A stretch of 64,000 nt of DNA, taken from the NCBI GenBank assembly GCA_007922305.1, contig ML677373.1, forward strand, positions 11,396,127-11,460,126. The letters run 5' to 3'. This document shows positions 24,149-36,756 of the stretch, in pieces. The notes below the pieces were generated by a model, which was not told the DNA's origin, searched no databases, and saw nothing but the letters and a program-made list of their open reading frames with translations. Origin of the DNA: Dermatemys mawii (taxonomy: Eukaryota > Chordata > Testudines > Dermatemydidae). The position numbers and the translations under genes are program-made. The first letter of the stretch is position 1. Each line of letters opens with the position of its first letter.

Positions 24149-27100
24149 TAATCTGTTTGGAAATCGCTGATGGAGGAAACTATCTTGTTGCTGCTGCTAT
24201 TAATTGACATTGCAGTAGCATCCTAAGGCACCTCTTAGGATCAGGGTCCATTTTTGTTAGGTATTGTACAAATAGGAGAGACCTGAGGGATGATCTTAGA
24301 TTCCCTCAGTAGCTGCTGTCTTTGGTCCCTATGCTGCTTGATGTGTACCATAGAGCAGTGTCACCTGCATTGAGAACGAGAGTTCACCATGACTCAAAGC
24401 CAAGCTCTTAGGTTGTAGAAGGTAATGACAGTCATACAAAAAGAAATTTTCTATTTTTAACTCAAAGACTCTACCTTGACGCATATGCACTTCATTGAGT
24501 GGATCGTTCTGCCATAAGTCAGGGTTCGTCAGCTTCACTGTCCTAGGATGTAACTGAACAACAAGATACTAACCCAGAATAATTCCCTACATATTCACTT
24601 CCTGGAGTGGCCTCATTTCTGAAATGGAATTTAGAAGAGAAATTGTCAGCCTCAAGTACTTGCTGCCCAGGATTGACTTTGCAGACTGTAGCATGACACA
24701 GCTTTTGTTATGGTCTCAGCTAGAGCTATTTATATATTGCCTTTCAGTGTTACTGTTTCTCTCTCTCTCTCTCCCACCAGCTTCACAAAACAGTACTTCT
24801 AAACAAATTAAAATGGTAATCCTAGCTGGGTATGCTAGCAACTAGGCTAGCGTCCAGATCAGAATTTGGTCTTTTTTAAGCAGCACCAAAAGCCTAGATC
24901 CAAACATTGCTGTATGTGGAGGTTTGCAAGCAGTGTCCATTCTTTCAGAATGTTAAGAGTGTTTGGATTCAACCCATCTGAGGTTTGAGCTGCAAATAGG
25001 GTCTGAACCAGTTTGGAGTTTTGATTCAAAAAGCGTGCCATTGCTGCCACCCGGCCAGATTGCTCTGGGTATGTTCAGAATTTTAAACAGTTTCATAAAT
25101 AATATGCAGTTCAGAAGGTCTATATAAATGTACATCTTTCCTGCCCTTTGAACATATACCACAGGAAATGGGCAAGGTGGAACCTAACCTAACCTGACAT
25201 GCTGTCTCATTTCTAACTTCCAGAGTCTCTGATCCTGATACGTTTGGGAGGAGAATGGGTAAATCGGTTGCTTAAAAACACCCCAACCATTCATTGCCTC
25301 TTTTCAATCTAGTTTTACAGATTTGCTCCTGAAGTGTGGTATATATGTTCAGTAAAATGCGAGTGCATGTAAGAGGCAAGAAATGTAGCCTCGCTGATGC
25401 TTCCAAGCAATGAGACTGATAAACATGAATGTTTATACCTCATTAAGGCATCCCAAGATCTGTTTGCCTCTCTGCTGACTTCTTGTTCTCTTAGGCTGTT
25501 TGCAGCATGTGCTGCCTTTGAATAATTGTTCACAATTAGAGGCGAATTTAAATGGCTCTTCTGCAGTCACAGCAGCAGCACGTGAGCCAGCCAATTTGAA
25601 AATGGACATGGTGATTTTTCAGTTGACACATCTCCCTGTTGCTGGTCCGAAGCTGTTTGTAAGGTGGATTCTTGCTGTAAGTTAGCAGTGTGTCTGCCCA
25701 CACAACGTTCATCTGACTGAGGGCATATCTTTGAAAATAACAAAACAGCTTAGCTTCCCAGTGCATGTGTGTACTGAGGGAGGGGAATTAATCATGAACA
25801 AAGTGATATTTTTGGTTAAACAAAACCCTATTGTTTGTTTCCACCCAAACCCCTTTTCAAACAATCACAAGCATGGTTTTGGTAGAACGTGTGCGAACCA
25901 GGCAAGTGTTTAGTAATATATTTTATTTATATAGCACTCTTTCCTCCAACTCTCAAAGGTGAGTAAACCTAATTAGCCTTACTGCACAGAAGAGGTAAAA
26001 TATTTAAATATCTGTCCCTGTTGATCTGACAATCCAATTTTTGTCTTAACAGCTTTTCTTTGACTTGTCCTAGGAGGTAGATCAGTTTGTGTGCAGTTCA
26101 AATCACTTTATTGTTGTGCTTTGCAATGGTGTCTCACGCTTACCAGATGGGCAGGTGCTAGATGACTTTTTATGATTAGATTTAGTCACCCAAGTGCTGA
26201 TATCAGAGCAATCCCCACCACAAGGGCAGAAAGCCTTTGCAAAATAACTGTCTACTTCTCTCTCTGCTTTTAAGCCAGAGTGTGTGTACTTCAGAGTTCT
26301 CTTTTGCTTCAGGTAGATGGATGTGCTGGAAGAAAGATTTGTCCACACCCTAAAGCGGAATGATATTTAAACTGTAAAGTTTAGCAAAGGCAATGAATGC
26401 AAGGAGTCAAGACTCCAGAAGCTGAAGAATTTCCCCAACTCATGCTCAAAGCTCATGGCCAGATTTTTTATTTTTTTTTAGAATAAATCTTCTCTGTTCC
26501 AATAATGTTTCCTAATACAATATCTGCAGATTCTCCCTGCCCTTCCCCATCCAGGTTTTAATCGACACTGCCAAATAAATATTACCTTCACTTCTGGATG
26601 TTGACTCAGGTATCTGAACCAGACTTGAGTCTTTCACAGCTGTGTTCTTCAGTCCCATTCAAATCAGGATAATATCAAATTGGCATAGGCTTCTGAGCTA
26701 AGCTGGTGGGGTGCAGTGCTGTTTCCCTGTCTGACAGTACCTGGGATTTCTAGCCGCCTTTTCAGAATAGGTTCTTGGTTGGTTTTGCTGTTGCTGTGCC
26801 AGTGTTGAGACAGCATTACCATCAAAAGAAGTGCTGCCCCATATACAGGTGAAATGGTGTTTCTGCCTCTGTACTAACCATCTTCCTCCTGTGTCTAACT
26901 TGCAAATGGAAATCTTGTGTAGCTTTTTTTTAATCCTAGTTAAGTAACATAGTGCCATCTAGTGCTGGTTTTAAGAGTTAAAGAGAACCGTGCTTAAGGA
27001 GAGGAGGTAGGAGGGAGACTACTTCAGTTGCCCTGCTCTTTTAGGAGAATCCTTGCTTCTTGAACCTGTCCCCTCCTAGCAGCAGTGCACTTCATAGGAA

Positions 27101-27201
27101 GAGATTCATTACGTCTGTTTTGATGTGGCTTAGGTGGCTTGGCAGTTGATTTCCTGTTCGTATTTTTGATTAAAGAATAGCGCTTTCACATGTTCTCTTT
27201 A

Positions 27202-27283
27202 TATATGCTTGGAAGGATGGATTAGATTGGTATTGACAAATGTATATGCTTGGAGGGATGGATTAGATTGGTATTGATAGATG
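27202..27283 (+). repeat. Two tandem copies of a 41-bp unit
   Basis: Unit tatatgcttggaaggatgga followed by ttagattggtattgac..., repeated exactly 41 bases later with four substitutions. Likely a recent slip duplication. Confidence 0.9.
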
Positions 27284-27694
27284 TCAGTAAACTTCTCTTT
27301 CACTGTGTGTACACACAAACCAATGAAAAGACATTTCCATTAATAATGGAAATATACAGATAGGCAAAGTAAGAAAAATGATGCTTGAAAACTCATTAAA
27401 GTAAATATTCTTAAATCAAACTTTGTGTATTTTTACATGTGATGTAGACAACTTGTGTTTTTTAACAGTTATAAAATGTTAACTTTTTGAATCCGTCTCT
27501 TCTATCATTGAATAATTGTCTGACCCTCCCATAATTTCCTGGAACTATGGAAATTTAAATTGACTATTTATTTTTAAGCATTTTTATTTTTCTGTCAAAA
27601 TTATAAAATCTATATTAATCTCCCCTCTGTGTGTGCGCGTGAATTAAAATATATAAACCCACATTTGGGGGGCAGGAAGGTAAGAATATGTATA

Positions 27695-28226
27695 CAGTAG
27701 ACTCTGATCGGGGAAAAACTTAATCCCAGTTAATAAAATCCCAGATAATCAAGAGTCTACTGTGGGGGTAGTGCCCAGGCTGCCCTGCACCCTGGGGGGA
27801 GGGGGTGGGGTGCGCCAGCTGCCCTGTGTGGAGGGGTCCCACCACCTTCCCCAGTCAGCTCCCACTGCTAGCCTGGGTGTAGGAAGCCCAGTCTGACAGC
27901 AGGAGCTGAGACCCCGGCTGGCAGGAGCCAGCGGGAAAACCCCAAAGCGGCAGCGGGCTGAGTGCTCAACTTGCTGCCACTTTGGGGTTTCCCCCCAAGC
28001 TCCTGCCAGAGAGGGTCTCAGCCTGCTGCCAGCTGGGGTTTCCTACACCCAGGCTGGCTGGGCTGAGACCCCAGCTGGCAAGGGGCCAGCAGGGGAACCC
28101 CAAAGCAGCGGCAGGCTGAGCACTCAGCCTGCTGCCCTTTGGGGTTTCCCCTGTCAACCCCTGTTTTAGACATCCCGGTTAATCTGCAGCCCAGTTAACC
28201 CAAGCCCGGATAATCGGGAGTCTACT
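27695..28226. mobile_element. Tc1/mariner-like element(s) with GC-rich core
   Basis: Left end CAGTAGACTCTGAT with TA before it. The right end reversed reads CAGTAGACTCCCGATTATCC. A second right-type end (cagataatcaagagtctact + g) already occurs at 27742-27762. This region is therefore either a 68-bp mini-element beside a second, left-truncated copy, or one rearranged copy. Between lies a GC-rich block with several inverted ctggcaggagccagc / gctcctgccag-like segments. The right flank is TG rather than TA. Confidence 0.65.
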
Positions 28227-29034
28227 GTGTATATATATATAAAAATAACAGGTCTTCAAAAGATCCATGTTTTCCTGGAGAAGAATGAATGTTTTTCTAA
28301 TCCTTTTTCTCCAGGAAAATGTTTATATAAAGTATGTTTAAAATCTTGTATGTACTGCTTAACTTTATATGATGTCTTTTTATATTCACTGTGTAACTCG
28401 TCACACTTGGAAGTATAAATACAGAGAAGCGAGAGAATTTAAGGAAGACTTCTTTTGTATGGTCCTCAATGCTTGACTACTTAGCTTCCTCTGACTTTCT
28501 CTTTATGTAGCTGATAACATTCTCAAAGGTGTCCTCGTAGGATTCATAGTAGCCCTTTTCAGTGAGTCTTCTGTAACCAAATCTTTACTGTTCTGTAGTC
28601 CCACATACAAGTGTCTGAGTATCCGCTGTTTACACGTTCTCTTGTTGTGTATAGTTAGTCTTGAGCTCCCTCTTCTCCAGAAAGAAGTGGATCCTTGTAA
28701 CAGAACTGCCTCCTCCTCCCCACCACCACATGCATCAACCTAATTTTATAATCTGGCTCAGTACTGATAGAAATAAGGTTACCTGACAGGGATTTCAGCT
28801 ACGTTGGTAGGAAAATTGGAGAAAGGTTACAGAAATAGTTTGGCTCTTCTTTATTGTGACTGATGCTGTCCTTGCCTGGTCTGTTGGCTGCCTAGCAAAA
28901 AGCAAGAGATCTTTTTCTGGCACCTCGTCATCTCAGTTTGGAGCTGGCACTCTGAGCACTACCTGTTATGACTTTGCCTGCCCTTCAGTGTCTGCTACCC
29001 AAGAGTCTTAAAGCACTCCACAAGAATTAGTGGT

Positions 29035-29185
29035 TACTGTGCACCACCCCTTTGAAGAGGAGAAGTAATACTCTGTCCATTTTGCGTATGACAAAACTGA
29101 GACAGTCTCTGAGGCTTGCCCAAAGTCACACTGTGGAATTGTGACAGGGCAGAGAATAGTGCTGACTCTCACCCCAGCGCCTAAC
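29035..29185 (-). repeat. MIR-type SINE, antisense
   Basis: Shows catttt-gcgtatgacaaaac, tgagacagtctctgaggctt, gcccaaagtcacac and cagggcagagaatagtgctg in the MIR core order. Diverged. Confidence 0.6.
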
Positions 29186-30290
29186 CAATGGGGTTTCCTC
29201 TCTTACAGACAATGAATTAGTTACCTTTATCCCTGGATGCCCACTGATCTCTCCTGTGGGCACGCAGGCTCTTTCTTGCAAAGAGTGGTAGCCTTTGGAT
29301 TCACCTTGCAGCTAGATCTGTCTGCACTAGTAACTTCAAAATGTGTCGGTTCTGACTTAGATTAGCAGTACATCCTTGGCTCTGAATGAAACAACATCAT
29401 CTTCTAGGCAACATGCCATTGAATTGACCTTCTTGTGTCACTACGTAAAAATAATTGAATGCTCCCTTGGTTTCGAGCCCCCAAGCCTTGCTTATTGTAA
29501 AACATGCTTTTGTCCCAGGTATCTGTCACACAGACCAGTTTAGATCTGGGCTTCCCACCTTGTGTAATTGGTGATACTTCAAGTCACACCCTTACATCCT
29601 GATGGGGCTCAGGCAAGTATGTATTTGTTCAGATATGATGCCCTTGTGTTGTTTGTAGTAACTATTCCCAATAGTTTACAACTATTCCTACTAATAGTTC
29701 ACAGGAAAGGCAAGTAGAGCCCACAAAGGCAGAGCCTATTTAGATTATTTAAACTAGACAATGCACTGCCCAAGTATTCTTGTTTAGCTATTTCAGATTG
29801 ACTGGAAAAGGAGGGAGATTATATTAAGAACTCTGCCTTCATGATTGTCTTCTGAGAAAAATAAAGGAAAGGGTTAATAAACACTCTTGATTTGGCTTTC
29901 CACCGTCTTTGAACACATTATCTCCCTGCTGCCTTCTCTCCTGTCTCCTCTCAATCATCCCTCCTTCCATCTTCCTTCATCATGTCCCATTCTCAATTTC
30001 ATGCCTTGTTTTGCTCCCTATGCTTGGAAAATTCTCCAACTTATTGTCTGCACAGAGCAATTTTGTCTCTTCCTTTAAATAACACAAGTAACCCCGTCCT
30101 GTCTTTTCTGGATGATTTCCCTTACCCATATTATTGCCTCGTGGTTTTTGTCTTGACTTCTAGGTTGAGAGTTATTGGGCCAGGGAATGCACCTTGCTCT
30201 ATTTTCTAATGTCATAAATTTACAGAGATATGGAAATGGTTAGTTACCAGTATAATAAATACATTTGACAGCTCCGGACAAAGGACATAA

Positions 30291-30600
30291 GGGTATGTCT
30301 ATACTACCCTCTGGATCGGAGGGTAGCAATTGATCCAGCAGGGGTCGATTTATCGCATCTATTCTAGACGTGATAAATGGATCCCTGAGCGCTCTCCCGT
30401 CGACTCCTGTACTCCACCCCCACCAGAGGCACAGGCAGAGTCAATGGGGGAGCAGCAGCAGTCGACTCACTGCAGCAAAGATGTCACGGTGAGTAGATCT
30501 AAGTACATTGACTTCAACTACATTATTCTTGTAGTTGAAGTTGCGTAACTTAGATTCTTCCCGCCCCCACCCCCCGCTCCGCTCCAGCATAGACCAAGGC
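30291..30600. mobile_element. PIF/Harbinger-like MITE (310 bp)
   Basis: TAA flanks at 30288-30290 and 30601-30603. Ends GGGTATGTCTATAC and, reversed, GCCTTGGTCTATGC. Interior motifs tcgatttatcgcatctattc, ctctcccgtcgactcctg and the hairpin cttcaactaca/tgtagttgaag are shared with the copies at 12385 and 37341. Confidence 0.8.
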
Positions 30601-30829
30601 TAAGTGACAGTTCATGTTAAAGCTTTATTCCCTTGCTACAGAGCTCGGCGAGTTCACAGGCTCTTCTGAGCTGCTGCCATAGGAAATCGAGATGGGAGTT
30701 GATGATTTGCTTAGATATTTGGGAGGGCAGAGAAGTTTACTGCAATCCTTGAAAAAAGGAAGAACATAGGGAAGGCATCCTCTGGATCAAAGGATCAAAA
30801 GTTCTTTCCCACATATGTCGTCATTTGTA

Positions 30830-31030
30830 CTGCTGTAGTTCTTAGGTGCCCCAATGGTTCTAAGCACTATACAAACAGAACAAAAAGTTGGTCCTTATAA
30901 TGAGCCCCTTGGGACAGGGATTCTCATTGTTCTGTGCTTGTATAACACCTAGGACAGCGAGGTCTTGGTCCATGACTATTAATTAAGCTCCTAGGCACTG
31001 ATATAATACAAAGATTATTAGTAATAATAA
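30830..31030. repeat. Old interspersed repeat (amniote SINE/LINE 3'-end type)
   Basis: taagcactatacaaacagaa, agcccc-ttgggacaggga, tgcttgtataacacctagga and a terminal tattagtaataataag simple tail. The same arrangement is common in reptile genomes, but I cannot name the family. Confidence 0.45.
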
Positions 31031-31132
31031 GTATAAAGCAAAATGTATGGCTGGGGCACTTGAATGAATTCAAAAGAAACTAGAAAATATATCATCATAA
31101 TGGCATGTCTGTCAAAAAGTGGCCATCTAGAC

Positions 31133-31523
31133 CAGTGGTTCTCGATCAGGGGTACATATACCCCCGCGGGGGGTACACAAAAGTCTTCCAGGGGAACATC
31201 AACTCATTTAGCTATTTGCCTAGTTTTATAACAGGCAACATAAAAAGCCCTAGCGAAGACAGTACTAACTAAAATTTCATATAGACGATGACTTTTTTAT
31301 ACTGCTCTATATACTGTACACTGAAATATAAGTACAATATTTAGTGTGTGTGGTAAAAATGAGAAAGTAAGCAATTTTTCAGTAATAATGTGCTGTGACA
31401 CTTTTTTGTATTTTTATGCCTGGTTGTGTAAGCAAGTAGTTTTTACGTGATGTGTAACTTGTGGATACACAAGACAGATCATACTCCTGAAAGGGATACA
31501 GTAGTCCGGAAAGGTTGAGAGTC
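31133..31523. mobile_element. hAT-type nonautonomous element (about 390 bp)
   Basis: Begins cagtggttctcgatcagggg + tacatataccccc and ends tccggaaaggttgagagtct. Reversed, this end matches the CAGTGGTTCTCAACC-type terminus with decay. Interior tgcctagttttataacaggc and gtaagcaagtagtttttacg are typical of an abundant turtle family. Confidence 0.8.
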
Positions 31524-33118
31524 TTGTTAGCCTTGCCTCTGAATAGCTGCAATTGAAAAGACCCAGAGAGAGGCAGCAAAACTGGTTACTGTACTGTGGG
31601 TAATATGTTGATAGGAAAGACTCAGTTTGTTTAGTCTGAAGAGAAGAGTAAGAAGGGACTTGAGCAATGATACAATTTAAACCAATCACATGCTCTGTGA
31701 ATTTAAAAGGCAGTCCATTTAAAACTTTCAGATATTTCTTCATGAAATGTGGAGGTCACCTGTCATCTTGGGAGATTATAAAGACTGATGGTGTGGCTGG
31801 AGTTTAAAAAGAGCAGTATAAGTGACCATCCACTGGCAGTTATGCAAGCTAAAGACAGTATTATAGAGTTAGCTATTCAAATCTGTGTGTTCATATCTGC
31901 TGCTGCTCACCAGTAAGTGTTGAGATTCCCTCATCTCAATTCCCTCCCCATCTACCCTGCATGTTATTTCATGAATGACTCTTGGGAGGTAGGAAGTGTT
32001 ACCTGCCTATGGAGGCAGAATACTAAACCGGGGGCCTATAATTTGATCTAACATAACCTGTGACTGTTTCTTCGGGAGAGTCCTTTTGCAGACTGTTTGA
32101 AAATGTTACATGTCTAAAATGTAAAACATAGTTCATACTACTTTGTTGTAATTGGTATGTCTTGTGCCTTTCATACTGAAAAATGTCTACTTCGTGATGC
32201 TATTTGTGTGAAACTGATTATCAGAAATTATAAACAGGTCAGAGTCTGCTTCCCTAATAACCAGGGGAACTGTACTGTATTAAAATCCATTTTTAGGGGG
32301 AACTTCGTAATGCAAAAAGAGAGGGAGGCTTTCATGAATTTTAACTGCAGGAGGAGGCACAGTGTTTGGGAGATGGAGTTATTTGAAAAGTGGGGCAAGA
32401 GAGAGGATGGGGGTAAGGGGGTTGAAAGAATGAACAAGGCAGATTCAGCGTCCTCATTTCCTGCGGTTATCAGGGAGAGCACTACAATACCGTTACCTGT
32501 TGCTGCAGTAGACTTTCCCAAATCTTTGTTGCGAACTTGATTCCCCCCCTCCCACCATGCTTGGAACTACAGGTTTCCATGGCAACTTCAGAGGTGCTGA
32601 GTATATGATACTCCTTAAAAATAAAAATGTGACATGGGGATGGCTGGATATTTTCAACTGGGGCAGTGATCTGGAGGGACATCCAGAGGAGGCACATTAA
32701 TTTTTAATTTTTGATATGGTTACAGTATGTTGATTTGCTAAGATCTGCATTCTGTGCAGGAAAACCTGCTTGGAGGAGACTAAAACCATGGAAATCAGAG
32801 CTAGGAAAATTCAACAGACAATCGAGTCTGCCTCTCCCGGGACCAGGGCAGGATTGTCCATTGGTGGATAAATAAAGATGAGGATTGAAATGGATGGTAA
32901 CACAATAAAGCTACTTTATCCTCACTTAGCCTCACGCTTTTCACGGAAAAGGAGATTCTGGGAAAACGGTAAATTCTAAGTGTAATTGATTCTTTCTCTA
33001 CTCGTCTTTCATTTCACTAACAATGAAAGCTTATCCTCCCCCACACAAAACATGTGTGTCCACCCTTTCTTTAGGTGTCTGAGCAAGATTTACATGTCTT
33101 TAGTAAGAATGCTTGAAA

Positions 33119-33304
33119 CTGATTTTTTAAAAAGAATGAGGAGTGCTTGTGGCACCTTAGACCAACACATTCATTTGGGCATAAGCTTTTTGTGGGCTAA
33201 AACCCACTTCAACAGATGCATACCTTTATCAGATGCTTGTACTCATTCTTTTTGCTGATACAGACTAACATGGCTACTACTCTGAAACCTGATTTTTTTT
33301 AAAA
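33119..33304. mobile_element. Fold-back Penelope-like 3'-end insertion with target duplication
   Basis: Arm 1 (about 33132-33222) runs gaatgaggagtgcttgtggc, caccttagaccaacac, gcataagctttttgtgggct to cagatgcata. Arm 2 (about 33228-33289) runs the opposite way: atcagatgcttgtactcatt and ctttttgctgata, ending gactaacatggctactactc + tgaaac. Flanks ctgattttttaaaa (33119) and ctgattttttttaaaa (33289) are near-identical, consistent with a target duplication around the whole composite. Confidence 0.8.
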
Positions 33305-34422
33305 GCCATGACACAAGATGATGTAGCAGGGATGGGGCAAAGTACCACGCTATGTGAGAGGGCGGAGAAATAAATAGAGATTACCATCAGGCCAGTGCAG
33401 GTCAGAACATCGCTTCCTAGGATTCTTGTTGATATCATTTACTCAATTTCACTTCAGACCAAACTAATAGAAATAGTTGCAATAAGATAGGAGTCGGATG
33501 GGAAGAATGGATTCACTCATCTAGCCCATCAGCATTCCAGACAGTACATACTGTTCTTCACAATATATTTTCTAGAATTTCTGTTTAAAAGCAGCCAGTC
33601 TCTGCTTTGTTTTTCGGGTGTGGGAGGAAAATGCTTCACTTTTTTTATGAAAGGCTGCCATCTGCCCTTAGGTTCTAAAGAAGGATCTTTCTTCTTCTCT
33701 TCTCACTGCTGCTCCTCCATTTCAACATTTATATTGCCAGAGTTAATTCTCATTGCATATAATAAAATATGCATACTCAGACACTAACTAGTGGGTATAA
33801 TCAAGACTGGTTATTTTCTCCTCACCTTTTTATTGCAGCACACTCCTTGTCATACCTGCTAACTACATATTACGTTTGTGTTACCTGATTTTTTTGCTGG
33901 TAAAAGGTGATGGAAAGCCTTGAAGGCTGAAGACTGTGCTTGGGTAGCATCGATGGCAAGTTGCCGCCTTCTTGTCGTCCCTGCTAGTTTCCAAACTCCT
34001 AAATTGGAGAGCATCTCTGTAAGAATAGTTCAATCTCCAGGACCCATTTGGTCGGTGGCCCCTCTCCTCTGAGCCTGCAAGAGATGCAGCTGTGGTGCCT
34101 TTTTGTGATGTGGATGCCAGTCCATTAGTAGCCAAAAAGAAACAATTCACTTCCCATAGGATGCATTTGTTCTTAATATTGTTTCTTGTTTCTCCAGGCT
34201 AAGCTTGTTCTCTAGCTTTCAAATCTCACTTCATCCTGAGCAGAGAACAAGCTATTCAGTATTATCAGTGTTGCCTGCTTATAGTGAACACCTGCTTTGC
34301 AGCTGCCACCCTTCATGGTTATCTTTTTATTTTTATTGCATGCAGAAATACTTTTCACTTTATTCCTGTGGAAACTGTGAAGTTAAAATATCCCAGCGCT
34401 GCACCAAAGGGCGAAAAGGCAA

Positions 34423-34454
34423 GTGTGCGTGTGTGCGCGTGCGCGCGCATGCAT
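34423..34454 (+). repeat. 32-bp alternating purine-pyrimidine tract
   Basis: A perfectly alternating GT/GC run from gtgtgcgtgtgtgcgcgtgc to gcat, a classic Z-DNA-prone sequence. A C14 run lies at 34515-34528. Confidence 0.9.
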
Positions 34455-35172
34455 TTCCCCCTGTATTTTGGTTGGATAACGAGTGACCACTTAGACTCTT
34501 CTCTTCTTCCCCCGCCCCCCCCCCCCCCGCCATGCAAATATATCAGGGGAGAAAGTGTCTTCTCGTGGTGGTGAAATTCCAAGCATAACCAAAATACTAG
34601 CTTGAAAATTTAGTTATATTCAAAATGTAAGCACGTGTTGATTTTAGGCATACGAGCGTGTGTTGTATTTCAGAGAACTCTCTGAGGACTTGTATCCCTT
34701 TTGTGTATAAAATAAACACACAGGTTGTTTTGTTTTGAGTACCACTAGAGCTAGTTGTTCAAAAAAAAAATCTCAATGGCATTTCTATTAAGGAAATATT
34801 TGCCATTTATGGTTTCAAAATAGATCGCTACTTTACCTGACACAATTCTTGGCACTTGTGGCTATTCTGAATCATCCAAACAAATTGCTCTGCTTTGATC
34901 TGTTAACATAGAGGGTGGCTGTCAGAGGAAATCTCATTAGCTTTAATGAGTTAAATGGTTAAATCCCCATGCATCACAATAAGAATTTAACCCTAGCATA
35001 TCCAGAGTAGTCTAAAAAGACCAGTAGGTACTTTTTAAGAAGTTGTGCATATGGTAATAAACAACTCAGGTTTTTAAACTGGAATTAATTGTTTCATAAA
35101 TATTAGCTGTTAACTTGCTTACTTAAAAGAGAGTGATGAAATTATTTGTATTCCTCCCATTCTATTCCCCTC

Positions 35173-35228
35173 CTTCTCTCTCTCTCTCTCACACACACTC
35201 TCTCACACACACTCTCTCACACACACAC
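35173..35228 (+). repeat. Compound (TC)n/(CA)n microsatellite
   Basis: A pure TC run followed by three alternations of ctctctc and acacacac. The alternation itself repeats every ~14 bases. Confidence 0.95.
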
Positions 35229-36756
35229 GGTATCAGGCCTGTAAACAAATGCTGCAGACCAGCGTTTTCCTGCTAAAAAGAGGATGGTACCTTTTTGGCT
35301 AGTGGAAAAGACGTGGCTGAATGCCAGGGCTACTCAAGAATAGCAAAGTAGGTGCCTATTCAAGGAATTGCAATTTCAGATTTCTACTGGCATTATCAAG
35401 GCATGTGACTTGAATGCAGAAGCCTCATTGTGGTATTGATTTTCAAAGAGAAATAGAGCAAATGAAATGTAGGTTTAAAAGTACTCTAAATATTTAGTTA
35501 CATAATTTTGACTGAGGAGCTGTACTTCAGTTGAAGACAGCGTTGGTCTGCTAGGCACAAATAGAGGAGGAGAAGGAGAGGAAGCTTGAGTGAGTTGAAT
35601 ATCAGGTATTCACAAAAAGGCATCCTATTTTTAATCTTATTTTTTTTCTTTGATTTGGTTTTCTCTGGGATTTGGTAGCCTTCTGTGTAATGACAGATTT
35701 TCTAAATACTGTGATAAGATGTCAGGTGCTGGAGTCCTGCATGCTAACGTAGCACTGCTTTGCTCACTCATCCTGGCAACCAAATCAGTTGTATTTTATT
35801 GGATGCACTAGAGACGTATTAAATAGTTGAGCTTCGCGTAGGGCAGAGAGTTTTAGAATCAGGGACAGAGACGAACTGCAGAGAGCAACTCTAGTGCATT
35901 GCATTATAGAAAGGATCTGAAGATGAGGCTGTTTTTGTTTAAGTTAACAAGAAAAATCCCAGGAAAGGTGTATATTCAGGCCTCTTTTGTTCATGGCTTT
36001 GTGTGTGTAAACTGTTAGGAGCAGGCTGGGAACAATATTTGTTTACAACTTTTTATTGTAATAATTTATGAAATGTTTAAGTTCGGTCACTCTTGCTTGA
36101 CATAACATCCTGTCACCATTAGGAATCTACCAGACACTATATTTAATAAGAGACATGTGATTTAGTAAGTAATGTTTAATGTTGTGGGGTTTTTCAACAC
36201 CAGTGTCATTGTAATTAAATTACTCTAATGCATGTTCAAATATAAGTGTAAATGGTACACTCTGAATATCAGAATAAGTTAATAGAAATATCAGTGCAGT
36301 TTATGGTTGAATATTTATTGGAATGAAAACACTGTTTTATCTGTGGTTTATTGTTAAAATAACTATATATTTACAGTACCTTTTCACTGAAGAATTTCTT
36401 AGTTACAAAAACTTAACCTTCAATTCTCCTGAGAGTTGGGGTGGGGAGGAGGAAGTATCACAAACAGGCATAAGAAATTAACATGCTCAAAGATATACAG
36501 TGGTGGAGTGTTCTGACTTCCAGTCCCCTGTTTTAACCATTCAACTCCGTATAGTTAATTGTAAGTGTTTACTTTATGGGTTTTCAGTAAAATATGACAG
36601 TACGTACTAGGATGTTTGGTTCCAGCACTTGCCCTTAGATTACAAGTTTTTGACTACATTGCTAATCCAAGCCTCAGGTTACAGCTTGGATTTCTACCAA
36701 ATGCCGATGAAGCAGTATTGAATTTTGGGATAGAGATTGATACGGAAAAGCGGTTC

